Shown here in pieces: positions 36,501 to 44,180 of a DNA stretch of 64,000 nucleotides. Position 1 is the first letter of the stretch. Each line of letters begins with the position of its first letter. Below the pieces are notes generated by a model, which saw nothing but the letters and a program-made list of their open reading frames with translations, was not told where the DNA came from and did no database searches. The stretch comes from Polaribacter haliotis. Its GTDB lineage: Bacteria; Bacteroidota; Bacteroidia; Flavobacteriales; Flavobacteriaceae. Both the position numbers and the translations under genes were made by a program. Location of the stretch: NCBI RefSeq assembly GCF_014784055.1, contig NZ_CP061813.1:3544001-3608000 (forward strand). Reading direction: 5' to 3'.

Positions 36501-36830
36501 TTAGCCGATGCAAATACGAATTCTGAATATCCAGTATTACAAAGTTGGTTAGCAGATTCAAACTATGGTGCAGGGTTAGATATTCCGCAAACTAAATATT
36601 TAAAAAGTGCAGCATATTTAAGAGTTAAAAATATTACGATTGGTTACACAATTCCAGAAAATATTTTAAAGAGAATAAAACTTTCTCAATTACGATTTTT
36701 TGTTACAGGTGAAAATTTATATGAATGGTCAAATATTAAAAAGTTTGTAGATCCAGAGGCTACTGGAAGTCGTGGCTTTGCTTATCCATTTCACCGAAAA
36801 TTATCTGTAGGTATGAATATTACTTTTTAA
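33588..36830 (+). CDS. SusC-family TonB-dependent receptor
   Basis: This is an outer-membrane importer barrel, 1080 residues long. After the signal peptide (end near GWAQ) comes a carboxypeptidase-regulatory-like domain (about 37-112, GSIKDAETNDPLPGASILIKG). The plug domain starts at LDEIVVVGYGTQKK (about 119). The 22-strand barrel ends in MNITF, with a terminal aromatic. Together with SusD and the TonB-ExbBD system it imports oligosaccharides or other large substrates. The DNA upstream carries a TetR-like operator. The substrate is discussed with the downstream enzymes. Confidence 0.96.
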   Translation: MKRVTKFYVLLKCRSNIKVISFLFLLLFAQQGWAQSINITGSIKDAETNDPLPGASILIKGTTNGVVADFDGNYKITVPSKESILKFSFVSFETQEIVVGDKTTIDVRMQVDSQSLDEIVVVGYGTQKKVNLSGSVEVVDMQKLEDRPTANVSQGLQGTVANLNITFANGSPGGSASINIRGFTSINGGSPLVLIDGVPSSEDDLTRMNPDDIASISVLKDASSAAIYGARAAFGVLLVTTKAGGKSKITYSNSLIWGKPTITPDPITDPYIFSRLLDISTNNTPWDYVNYSDETYAWARDRSNDPTVPNVRLDPQNPDRWQYMGDTNWNEYFFNKSSFSQNHNVSMSGKVQINPEEDSSKSIGYYLSANHTVENGLNRLAEDSWERNAIRSKINIAPYEWMDFENNTFLTFTSRNLPTYGLTNVYNLRPTDVAKNPDGSWANTSAGRAAARMIDGGKTRIDDTGIQTTNKLNFYLFNKDLKLSAEYTYKKDTDRRHWDGTKYKIGYGPNDIREQVNEDYAYEALRENSYSVLNLFATYTKEINKHNFTGLIGYNKEVNKFEFFTANRDDLISSDLPNIALATGEQTVSWGYSDWALNGIFGRLNYIYNDRYIVELNGRYDGSSRFPKSNRYGFFPSISLAWIASKDLDQSITDVMNQLKFRVSKGSLGNQNVGNYGYINSLSTGQSSYLIDGDYPKAVYAPGLGVNPDNYTWEKVVTTNFGVDMSFFNSAFNASFDYYTRNTIGMLTPSQELPGVLGTSAPFANAADLQTKGWELTLGYKHVTELDGSLFNFGASLILSDSKAKITRFDNDGQLFSQWREGQDIGEIWGLENDGLFETQEEIDNLDQSSIIPWGALTIVPGWPRYVDQDGDGKITRGQSSADPKDLKLIGNTQPRYQIGFNMNASWKGFDFSSFLQGIGKRDYYPTNYLFWGAYQQPYANMYPHLLDFYRGTGDSDALRAQHSQSYIDAGLADANTNSEYPVLQSWLADSNYGAGLDIPQTKYLKSAAYLRVKNITIGYTIPENILKRIKLSQLRFFVTGENLYEWSNIKKFVDPEATGSRGFAYPFHRKLSVGMNITF

Positions 36831-36856
36831 ATTTTTACATCTTAAAAAACAAAACA

Positions 36857-38635
36857 ATGAAAAATAAACAATTAATATTACTAATAACTTTAGGACTATT
36901 CATTATAAGTTGTAATGATAATTTCCTAGATACAGCTCCTGAGGCTCAAATTTCTAAAGAGAATTTCTTTAATTCGGAATCCGACTTGCAGTTGTACATT
37001 AACGGAATACATACCCTTCCTAGTGGTGGAGCTCTTTTTCAAGGAGATCAAGGTACAGATGACATGGCTACAACAGGAGCTGTGGAAATTAAAAACATAA
37101 TGGTTGGTACACCAAGTGCAGAAACAATAACTTCTGGATGGTTCTGGGGTGGATTAAGAAGTATTAACTTTTTTTTAGAAAACTTTGAAAAAGCCGATGT
37201 AGAAGACAATGTTAAAAATCACTTCGAAGGTTTGGCAAAGTATTATAGAGCTAATTTTTATTTCACAAAAGTAAAAAGATATTCAGACGTACCTTGGTAC
37301 TCTAAAACATTAAACCCAGAAGACGAAGATTTATTTAAACCAAGAGACCCTAGAACAATGGTTGTAGATAGTCTTATGAGTGATATTCGTTTTGCTTCAG
37401 AAAATATTAGAGAAAATGTAGATCTTGGAGGTATACATAAATGGGCTGCATTAATGTTAGAAGCGAGAATAGCTTTATATGAAGGAAGCTTTAGAAAATA
37501 CCACCCAGAATTAGGTTTAGAAGGAACTGCTAATAAATATTTTGAAATTGCAAGAAATGCTGTTCAAGAATTAATGGATTCTGGAGAATTTCAAATTTAT
37601 AATACAGGTAACCCAAATACAGATTATGAGGCGTTGTTTCAATCAGAAAATTTAGCTGGTAACCCTGAGGCAATTTTAATAAATGTTTACGATGTTGAAA
37701 AAAACAGAAACAGTGGATGGGGAAATGCATTTGGTAATTACGAACAAAGTCCTTCAAAAGCATTAATGAATAGCTATTTAATGAATGATGGAAGTAGGTT
37801 TAGTGATAAAATAGGCTACAATACACTACCATTTGTAGAGGAGTTTAAAGATAGAGATCCAAGACTTGCACAAACTTTTGTTTTTCCAGGTTGGGTTAGA
37901 GCTGGAGGTTCATCTGCATACGTTCAGGAGTTAAATAAAAACTTTACAGGATATCACCAGCATAAAGGTATAAATAACACAGTAGAAAGCGCTGGAGTTG
38001 ATGTTGCTGTTTTTAGATATGCAGAAGCCCTGTTAATTTTTGCAGAAGCTAAAGCAGAATTAGGAACTCTAACTCAAGCAGATTTAGATTTAACGGTTAA
38101 TAAAATTAGAGAAAGAGTAGCGTTACCAAATATGAACTTGGTAATGGCAAATGCCAATATAGACCCTATTTTAGAAGGTAACTATCCTAATGTAAGTGGA
38201 GCTAATAAGGGAGTTATTTTAGAGATTAGAAGAGAAAGAAGAGTAGAATTTGCAGCAGAAGGATTTAGGTTTGATGATGTGATGAGATGGCATGCTGGAA
38301 AAATTTTAGAGGAAATACCACAAGGAATGTACTTTCCAGCTTTGGGCAAATACGACATGACTGGAGATGGAGTTGACGATATTCATATTTTAGCAAGTGG
38401 TGATGATATTCCAGTACCAAAAGAAACAAATTCTTTAGGGGCAGATTTAATTTACTACAAAGCAGGAGCATTTGGAGATCCAGCAGCAAGCCTTCTATTA
38501 AGCAATGGTACCTCTGGTTATATGGTAACAGGAACAACTCCTCAAAATTTCGAAGAGCCTAAGTATTATTATCGTCCAATACCAGTGCATCAAGTTGCCC
38601 TAAACCCGGAGTTAAAACAAATAATGGGTTGGTAA
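36857..38635 (+). CDS. SusD/RagB-family surface lipoprotein
   Basis: The substrate-binding lid of the SusC pore has 592 residues. It has a lipoprotein signal (FIISC, Cys19) and the SusD N-terminus (FLDTAPEAQISKENFFNSESDL). RREFA-type conserved residues appear as RRERRVEFAAEGFRFDDVMRW near residue 460-480. The C-terminus (PIPVHQVALNPELKQIMGW) is typical. It lies 26 bases after susC, the invariant arrangement of such pairs. Confidence 0.95.
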   Translation: MKNKQLILLITLGLFIISCNDNFLDTAPEAQISKENFFNSESDLQLYINGIHTLPSGGALFQGDQGTDDMATTGAVEIKNIMVGTPSAETITSGWFWGGLRSINFFLENFEKADVEDNVKNHFEGLAKYYRANFYFTKVKRYSDVPWYSKTLNPEDEDLFKPRDPRTMVVDSLMSDIRFASENIRENVDLGGIHKWAALMLEARIALYEGSFRKYHPELGLEGTANKYFEIARNAVQELMDSGEFQIYNTGNPNTDYEALFQSENLAGNPEAILINVYDVEKNRNSGWGNAFGNYEQSPSKALMNSYLMNDGSRFSDKIGYNTLPFVEEFKDRDPRLAQTFVFPGWVRAGGSSAYVQELNKNFTGYHQHKGINNTVESAGVDVAVFRYAEALLIFAEAKAELGTLTQADLDLTVNKIRERVALPNMNLVMANANIDPILEGNYPNVSGANKGVILEIRRERRVEFAAEGFRFDDVMRWHAGKILEEIPQGMYFPALGKYDMTGDGVDDIHILASGDDIPVPKETNSLGADLIYYKAGAFGDPAASLLLSNGTSGYMVTGTTPQNFEEPKYYYRPIPVHQVALNPELKQIMGW

Positions 38636-38665
38636 TATTTTTTAATAATAATAAATTTAAAAAAA

Positions 38666-39514
38666 ATGAAAACTATTAAACTAATAATAATTTTATTTAT
38701 AGCTATAATAAGCGTTAGTTGCCAGAATGACGTAGAACAATATGATTTTGAGCGATATAAATTCGTTTCTTTTATAGATACCGAGATTTCTATTCCAGAA
38801 ACATATACTGCCGATAATGCATCAGACTATCCTATATATTTAAGATATGATGGAAGTGTTCTGGATGAAGATTTTAGTGTAAACTTAAAGGTAACTGGAA
38901 ATAATGCCAATGAAGGCGAAGATTATTCTGTAAGTAATACCGAAGTAATTTTTAAGGCTGGTGAAATAAAATCGGAACCTTTTAACCTTACACTTATAGA
39001 TGATTTACTAAATAGTGAAAATGAAAGAAGTCTAGAAATTACCATTGAAAGTGTAAGTTTATCAAATGTTGATATTGGTGTAGGTATAAAAAATCAAAGT
39101 AATAAATCAATTATTATAAACATATTAGATAATGAATGTAGTGAGACAATAGATATTTTTAATACATCAAGTGTTGCAAACTCTGCAGGTAATACTACAG
39201 TTACTGGTAGTGTTTCTGGGTCAGTTGTGTCGTTAACAGGAAATCTAGTAAATTACGGATCTTTCCCTAATGCTAATTTAGAAATAACGCTTACCCCAAC
39301 AATTGCTGGTGCAACTACTGGTGCAGCTACTTTTAATGATTTTGATGCAGGTACAGATAATGATGGTTATGTTTATCAACTTAGACAAAATGGAGAGGGA
39401 ACATATGATATATGTAAGGGAGAAATTTCTGTTAGTATTTATGTTTACTATCAAAGTGGAGGTAGTTGGGTATATTGGAAAACAACTACAAATGTTTTTT
39501 CTGTTGGAGAATAA
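38666..39514 (+). CDS. Surface lipoprotein with Calx-beta-like domain, putative glycan-binding protein
   Basis: The 282-residue lipoprotein (SVSC, Cys19) is encoded right after SusD, the place of SusE/SGBP proteins. The N-terminal half contains an immunoglobulin-like or Calx-beta-like segment (about 35-150; GEDYSVSNTEVIFKAGE...LTLIDD). The C-terminal half (about 155-280) is a Gly/Thr/Ser-rich beta domain of unknown family. A role as an extra substrate-capture protein of the SusCD complex is likely but not proven by a motif. Confidence 0.7.
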   Translation: MKTIKLIIILFIAIISVSCQNDVEQYDFERYKFVSFIDTEISIPETYTADNASDYPIYLRYDGSVLDEDFSVNLKVTGNNANEGEDYSVSNTEVIFKAGEIKSEPFNLTLIDDLLNSENERSLEITIESVSLSNVDIGVGIKNQSNKSIIINILDNECSETIDIFNTSSVANSAGNTTVTGSVSGSVVSLTGNLVNYGSFPNANLEITLTPTIAGATTGAATFNDFDAGTDNDGYVYQLRQNGEGTYDICKGEISVSIYVYYQSGGSWVYWKTTTNVFSVGE

Positions 39515-39548
39515 AATTAAAATTGGTTTGAGTTAATTTATTGTTTTG

Positions 39549-39588
39549 GAAAAGGGAAAAGATGCAAGTCATTCCCTTTTCTTTGTTT
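39549..39588 (+). terminator. Hairpin between the SusCD genes and the phosphoesterases
   Basis: GAAAAGGGAA (39549-39558) and TTCCCTTTTC (39572-39581) form a 10-bp stem with a 13-base loop, followed by TTTG and TTTTTG. It may end most transcripts after the binding proteins and reduce expression of the downstream enzymes. Confidence 0.6.
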
Positions 39589-39608
39589 TTGTAATTAAAG
39601 TATTTAAA

Positions 39609-40838
39609 ATGAATAAGATTTTTTTTGTGTTATTAGTGGTTTTGAGTATTCAAGTAAGTCATACTCAAAAGAATAAAAAAAAAGTTCTCTTTGTAATTGT
39701 TGATGGTATTTCTGCAGATGTTATAGAAAAAGTATTTACACCAAATTTAGATATTATTGCTAAAGAAGGCGACTATACACGTGCCTATGTTGGAGGTTTA
39801 AAAGATGGTTATTCGCAAACTCCAACAATTTCTGCAGTTGGTTATAATAGTTTATTAACAGGTACTTGGGCTAATAAACACAATGTTTGGGGAAATAGTA
39901 TTAAGGCTCCTAATTATAATTATTGGACCATTTTTAGATTTGCAAAAGAAAATAGACCTGAATTAAAAACCGCTATTTTTTCTACTTGGTTAGATAATCG
40001 AACCAAATTGGTAGGAGAAAATCTTTCAACAACAGGTAACATACAACTAGACTATCATTTTGATGGTTTTGAGAAAGATACATTAACTTTTCCTCATAAC
40101 GATGATAGATTATTTATCCACAAAATAGATGAACATGTTGTAAATGAAACTACACGATATATTAAAAAAAATGCACCAGATCTTTCCTGGGTCTATTTAG
40201 AATATACAGATGATATTGGCCATAAATTTGGAGATGGAGAGAAATTTTACAATGCAGTAAAAACAATGGATAACCAAATAGGTCGTGTTTGGGAAGCAAT
40301 AAGCTATAGAGAAAAATTCCATAAGGAAAAGTGGGAAATTTATATAACAACAGATCATGGAAGAAACATTGAAACAGGAAGAGGACATGGAGGTCAAAGT
40401 GACAGAGAACGTCTTACTTGGATAGTAACAAATGCAAAAGTGAACTCCTATTTTAAAACGAAAAAACCTGCAATTGTCGATATAATGCCAACAATGTTAC
40501 GAAGTCTTAACTTAAAACCAGAAAAAGAGCAACTCTGGGAAATTGATGGCATTCCACTTAATGGAAAAGTTTCAATAGCCAATGCTACTTCAAAAATTAA
40601 AGAAAAAAAACTTCATATTAATTGGGAGGTACTAAATAAAAAGGGTAAAGTAAAGGTCTATATAGCTACTACCAATAACTTCTCCAAAGGAAATAAAGAA
40701 TATTATACTTTAATTGAAAAGGTTAAACCTAATAAAAAGGAAGTAGTAATTGATATTTCTAAATATCAGTCAAACTTTTATAAAGTTGTTTTAGAGGGGA
40801 AATATAATACCATTAACACTTGGGTAACCAATAAATAA
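39609..40838 (+). CDS. Secreted alkaline-phosphatase-superfamily phosphodiesterase
   Basis: The 409-residue protein has a signal peptide (cleavage near VSHTQ). The metal-site order of the alkaline phosphatase superfamily is clear: VIVDG (first Asp), a Ser/Thr-rich nucleophile zone ending NSLLTGTWANKHNV, YTDDIGHKFG (Asp and His) and TTDHGR (Asp-His). This is the type I phosphodiesterase/nucleotide pyrophosphatase layout. The start at ATG 39609 begins directly with the signal peptide; frame upstream has only TTG. It would cleave phosphodiester bonds on a substrate delivered to the periplasm, or at the surface. A phosphonate or sulfate ester hydrolase is possible but less likely. Confidence 0.82.
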   Translation: MNKIFFVLLVVLSIQVSHTQKNKKKVLFVIVDGISADVIEKVFTPNLDIIAKEGDYTRAYVGGLKDGYSQTPTISAVGYNSLLTGTWANKHNVWGNSIKAPNYNYWTIFRFAKENRPELKTAIFSTWLDNRTKLVGENLSTTGNIQLDYHFDGFEKDTLTFPHNDDRLFIHKIDEHVVNETTRYIKKNAPDLSWVYLEYTDDIGHKFGDGEKFYNAVKTMDNQIGRVWEAISYREKFHKEKWEIYITTDHGRNIETGRGHGGQSDRERLTWIVTNAKVNSYFKTKKPAIVDIMPTMLRSLNLKPEKEQLWEIDGIPLNGKVSIANATSKIKEKKLHINWEVLNKKGKVKVYIATTNNFSKGNKEYYTLIEKVKPNKKEVVIDISKYQSNFYKVVLEGKYNTINTWVTNK

Positions 40839-40848
40839 TTTAATACTT

Positions 40849-41775
40849 ATGGAAGAAATTAAAAATTCGAAAAGAAGACAATTTATTAAAGACATTGGTT
40901 TAGTAGCAGGTGCATCAGCATTAGCTCCTATTATATTATCTGCCCAAAGTTGTACTAATAAAAATGAATCAAAAAGAGTTCTAAGAGTTGCACATGTTAC
41001 AGATATTCATATGTCAGACGATAATGATGCACCCAATCGTTTTAAAAAATGTATAGCAGACGTAAAAAAACATAATGTAGACTTTTTTCTTAATGGTGGA
41101 GATACAATTATGGCTGCAGATTATGGTAATATTACTCGTGAAAGAGTACTAGAACAATGGAAACTTTGGGACGAATTAAAGGGCGAATTTAAAGGTTACG
41201 AAATGTACAGCTGTCTAGGAAATCATGATATGTGGTGGGCTGCTCCAGATAAAACAGATCCTATGCATGGAAAAGACTATGTAATTAAAAGGATGGAAAT
41301 GCAAAGCAGGTATTATAGTTTTACCAAAAAAGGTTGGTATTTTATAGTATTAGATAGTAATAATTCTAGTGCAGGTTCTTTAGACCAAGAGCAACGTACC
41401 TGGTTAGAAAATGAATTGAATAGAATACCGAAAGATGCTTCAGTATTGGTTATGAGTCACTATCCAATTTTAGCAGTTAGTACCATTCCTTATGGAGGAA
41501 GTCATACAGATAGTAAGTATATTACTAAATTGTTTTATAAGCATCCAGAAAAAAAGATACATTGTATTAGTGGGCACATGCATTTGTTAGATACAGCAGT
41601 TTATAATAATGTTAATTATTACTGTAATGGTTCTCTAAGTGGATTTTGGTGGGGAGAAGGAGATAAAGATTCTGCAGGTAAATGTTGGTATCACGAAACA
41701 CCTCCTGGATATTCAATTATCGATTTTTTTGAAGATGGTTCTGTAAGTAATATATATTATCCACATGGATATTAA
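40849..41775 (+). CDS. Tat-exported calcineurin-like metallophosphoesterase
   Basis: The 308-residue enzyme begins with a twin-arginine signal (KRRQFIKDIG, then a hydrophobic stretch and Cys). The metal-binding motifs appear in order: DIHMSDD, GGDTI, GNHD, SHYP and SGHMH. It follows the phosphodiesterase by ten bases, so the pair probably works in sequence, diester to monoester to free phosphate. Tat export suggests folding with its metals in the cytoplasm. The downstream terminator closes the operon. Confidence 0.92.
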   Translation: MEEIKNSKRRQFIKDIGLVAGASALAPIILSAQSCTNKNESKRVLRVAHVTDIHMSDDNDAPNRFKKCIADVKKHNVDFFLNGGDTIMAADYGNITRERVLEQWKLWDELKGEFKGYEMYSCLGNHDMWWAAPDKTDPMHGKDYVIKRMEMQSRYYSFTKKGWYFIVLDSNNSSAGSLDQEQRTWLENELNRIPKDASVLVMSHYPILAVSTIPYGGSHTDSKYITKLFYKHPEKKIHCISGHMHLLDTAVYNNVNYYCNGSLSGFWWGEGDKDSAGKCWYHETPPGYSIIDFFEDGSVSNIYYPHGY

Positions 41776-41827
41776 TTTAAGTATTTTTATTTGGCTGTAA
41801 TGGAAGCTATATTTTACTATTTACAAC

Positions 41828-41860
41828 AAAAAAACCTTTACAAATTGTAAAGGTTTTTTT
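41828..41860 (+). terminator. Terminator closing the SusCD-phosphoesterase operon
   Basis: AAAAAACCTTTACA and TGTAAAGGTTTTTT form a near-perfect stem of about 14 bp with a short loop, followed by GTTTTT. Confidence 0.9.
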
Positions 41861-42226
41861 GTTTTTAAAATCTTCGTTCTATAATAATTAAACGACAATC
41901 TTAGAACTATCACATTAAGTTGTAAAAATTTCTGAAGAAACACTTATAATTCGATTATTAAAGAAGTTAATCGAATTTGCATTAATAAACAATTGAAGCT
42001 AGTATTTAGTAAACAGATTAAACTTAGCTTAATTTATTATTAAACACCACAAAAGAGAAAATGTATATTGTTTTATAATACATATAATTAAAATATGGTT
42101 TTAATTAAATTATCACAAAAATAATTAACTATAGAATAGCTAAATTTGAATTAATATATTTGCAATTATATACTACAACATTAATATATATTATAATAAC
42201 CAATTAAAAAATCGAAAAATAGAGTA
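41861..42226. other. Intergenic region upstream of the type II methyltransferase
   Basis: About 365 bases without a convincing coding frame. It holds the inverted repeat at 41948-41977 and two -7-like boxes, TAAATTTG (42141-42148) and TATATTTG (42155-42162). Neither box has a TTTG 19 bases upstream. The methyltransferase promoter is expected here. Confidence 0.45.
41948..41977. repeat. 10-bp inverted repeat upstream of the methyltransferase
   Basis: AATTCGATTA (41948-41957) and TAATCGAATT (41968-41977) are perfect complements with a 10-base spacer, so the half-sites are 20 bp apart, two helical turns. No T tract follows. It looks more like a dimeric binding site than a terminator. Confidence 0.5.
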
Positions 42227-43213
42227 ATGAATAATAAATATACTGTTGGAAGTTTATATGCTGGTGTGGGTGGAATATGTATGGGTTTCGAAAAATCTGG
42301 ATTTATTTTAAAATGGGCAAATGAGTTCGATAAAAATGCATGTGTAACTTATAGAGAGAACTTTAAACACGATTTAATTGAAGGTGATGTAATGGAGATT
42401 AATGAGTCTAAATTACCAAAAGTCGATATTTTAACAGCAGGATTTCCATGTCAACCTTTTTCTGTAGCAGGCTATAGAAAGGGTTTTGATGATAATAGAG
42501 GAAATCACTTTTTTAAAATTTTAGATTTTGTAGATGAAATGAGACCAAAAGTTTTATTTCTAGAAAATGTTAAAAATTTGGTAGGCCATGATAAAGGAAA
42601 AACATTTAAAATCATTGAAAAAGAAATCCGAGAAAGAGGATATACTTTTGATTCTAAGGTATTAAACACGAAAGATTTTGGGAATATTCCTCATAATAGA
42701 GAAAGGATTTTTATAATTGCTTTCGATAAAGAATTTGTAGCTGATGAAAATTTTAAATTTAACTTTCCTGATAAGGATAAGCTCACAAAAAAAATAAAAG
42801 ATATTTTAATTAAAGACGAGGTTGATTCTAAATTTTATTATGGCGAAGATAAATATATGTATTCTATGTTAAAGGAGTCTATGAAAAGAGACGATACAGT
42901 TTATCAGTTTAGAAGACAATATGTTAGAGAGAATAAATCGAATGTATGTCCAACTTTAACAGCAAATATGGGAACAGGTGGGCATAATGTTCCCTTAGTA
43001 AAAACAGATTATGGATTTAGAAAATTAACACCAAGAGAGTGTTTTAGATTTCAAGGGTTTCCAGATTCCTTTAAATTACCAAAAATAGCTAATTCACATT
43101 TATATAAACAATCGGGAAATTCCGTAAGTATGCCAGTGATATATAGGTTGGCAAATCAAATAAAAGTTGTTATTGAAAACATAGAACAAAGAGTTGTAAA
43201 GCCTACAATATAA
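42227..43213 (+). CDS. Type II DNA (cytosine-5) methyltransferase
   Basis: This 328-residue methyltransferase has all core C5 motifs: motif I (LYAGVGGICMGFEKSG, 10-25), motif IV with catalytic Cys75 (GFPCQPF), motif VI (LENV, 112-115), motif VIII (HNRERIF, about 155-161) and motif X near the end (GNSVSMPV). It is encoded convergently with a PD-(D/E)XK-type gene, so it protects host DNA from a cognate endonuclease. The target sequence cannot be read from the protein alone. Placement between two halves of a glycan locus suggests later insertion. Confidence 0.95.
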   Translation: MNNKYTVGSLYAGVGGICMGFEKSGFILKWANEFDKNACVTYRENFKHDLIEGDVMEINESKLPKVDILTAGFPCQPFSVAGYRKGFDDNRGNHFFKILDFVDEMRPKVLFLENVKNLVGHDKGKTFKIIEKEIRERGYTFDSKVLNTKDFGNIPHNRERIFIIAFDKEFVADENFKFNFPDKDKLTKKIKDILIKDEVDSKFYYGEDKYMYSMLKESMKRDDTVYQFRRQYVRENKSNVCPTLTANMGTGGHNVPLVKTDYGFRKLTPRECFRFQGFPDSFKLPKIANSHLYKQSGNSVSMPVIYRLANQIKVVIENIEQRVVKPTI

Positions 43214-43278
43214 ATTTTCAGTAAATATTTATAGCATCAGGTCTGTTCAACTCAATTATAGTAATAAAAGTCTCGAAT

Positions 43279-44001
43279 TTAAAGTTCGTTAATTAGATAA
43301 TTTAGATTTTTTAAATCGCCAGATTGAATGTAATAATTCTCGGCGTCCATTTTTATTTTACCATTTAGTAAGGAGTTTTTAGGTAAAATATATTCTTTAT
43401 TAATCACATAAATTAAAGTATCTAAACTACAACACCCTACTATATCAAAAAACCAATTTTGTGTGTAAATTTCTTTTCTCAAAATTTCTTTTTCTGATCC
43501 ATTTTCAAATAAAGAATTAGTATTTGGTTTAATTCTAACAAAAATAAAATAATCATATTTATTTGAAGAGTTTTTATTTGTGATATTTGGAATATAATTT
43601 CCGTTAGAGTTCCAATCTGCTGTTTCTAATAAAAGTAAATTAGAGAAATATGCGGCTGACTTAATGCTAATTTTTTTATTATTAACTATTAAATCACAGT
43701 CGTCCCAAATTCCTTTTTCAGAAATAGAAAAGTCTATTTTTTCACATATAAATTTATTTTTTATAAAGAAGTTGTAGACTACTATTTCTGCTAATTTACC
43801 TTGTAAAGTATTTCTAAAAATATTAATTGGAGTTCTTACTTCATTTCCACCACTTCTAATAGCTCTATGATAGCCTTTTCCAAATGCCATTTCGAAGGCA
43901 AAATTAAAAGCATTTTCTAAATCTTTTTTTTCAATACTTTTTCCACTAAATTTTTTTTTATTGTTAATGAAAAACGAATTTTTTATTTTTTCTAGTTTCA
44001 T
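43279..44001 (-). CDS. Probable type II restriction endonuclease
   Basis: This 240-residue protein is convergent to a C5 methyltransferase. A nuclease-like core is visible: Glu72 in QGKLAE, Asp103 in DCDLIV and Lys114 in SIKS, a PD-(D/E)XK variant with Ser in the second acid position. The segment RSGGNEVRTP (50-59) upstream resembles substrate-contact regions of small restriction enzymes. I do not recognise a named enzyme or target. The role is inferred from the core and the partner gene. Genes are separated by 65 bases with no strong terminator. Confidence 0.75.
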   Translation of the reverse strand: MKLEKIKNSFFINNKKKFSGKSIEKKDLENAFNFAFEMAFGKGYHRAIRSGGNEVRTPINIFRNTLQGKLAEIVVYNFFIKNKFICEKIDFSISEKGIWDDCDLIVNNKKISIKSAAYFSNLLLLETADWNSNGNYIPNITNKNSSNKYDYFIFVRIKPNTNSLFENGSEKEILRKEIYTQNWFFDIVGCCSLDTLIYVINKEYILPKNSLLNGKIKMDAENYYIQSGDLKNLNYLINEL

Positions 44002-44068
44002 AACATAAATGTAGTAAAATACTTTAGAAGATTAATATTTAGGATATTACAATATATTTTTTTAAAAC

Positions 44069-44084
44069 TAGGTCTTTAGACCTA
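44069..44084. promoter_or_regulatory. Palindrome upstream of the GH35 gene
   Basis: TAGGTC (44069-44074) and GACCTA (44079-44084) are complementary around TTTA. A TATATTTA box follows at 44091-44098, one base from TAnnTTTG. A regulator could bind here to control the glycosidase operon. Confidence 0.4.
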
Positions 44085-44180
44085 ATTTTGTATATTTATC
44101 ATTAAAATTTAATTTAAAAAAGTGTCTTATAATTTATTAGTAAAATAGATTGTAAATTAATTAATACATCCTTTATTAAA

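Noticed and set aside
39546..39608. TTG at 39546 as start of the phosphodiesterase
   Set aside because: It lies inside the hairpin stem region, and the signal peptide begins cleanly at the ATG at 39609.
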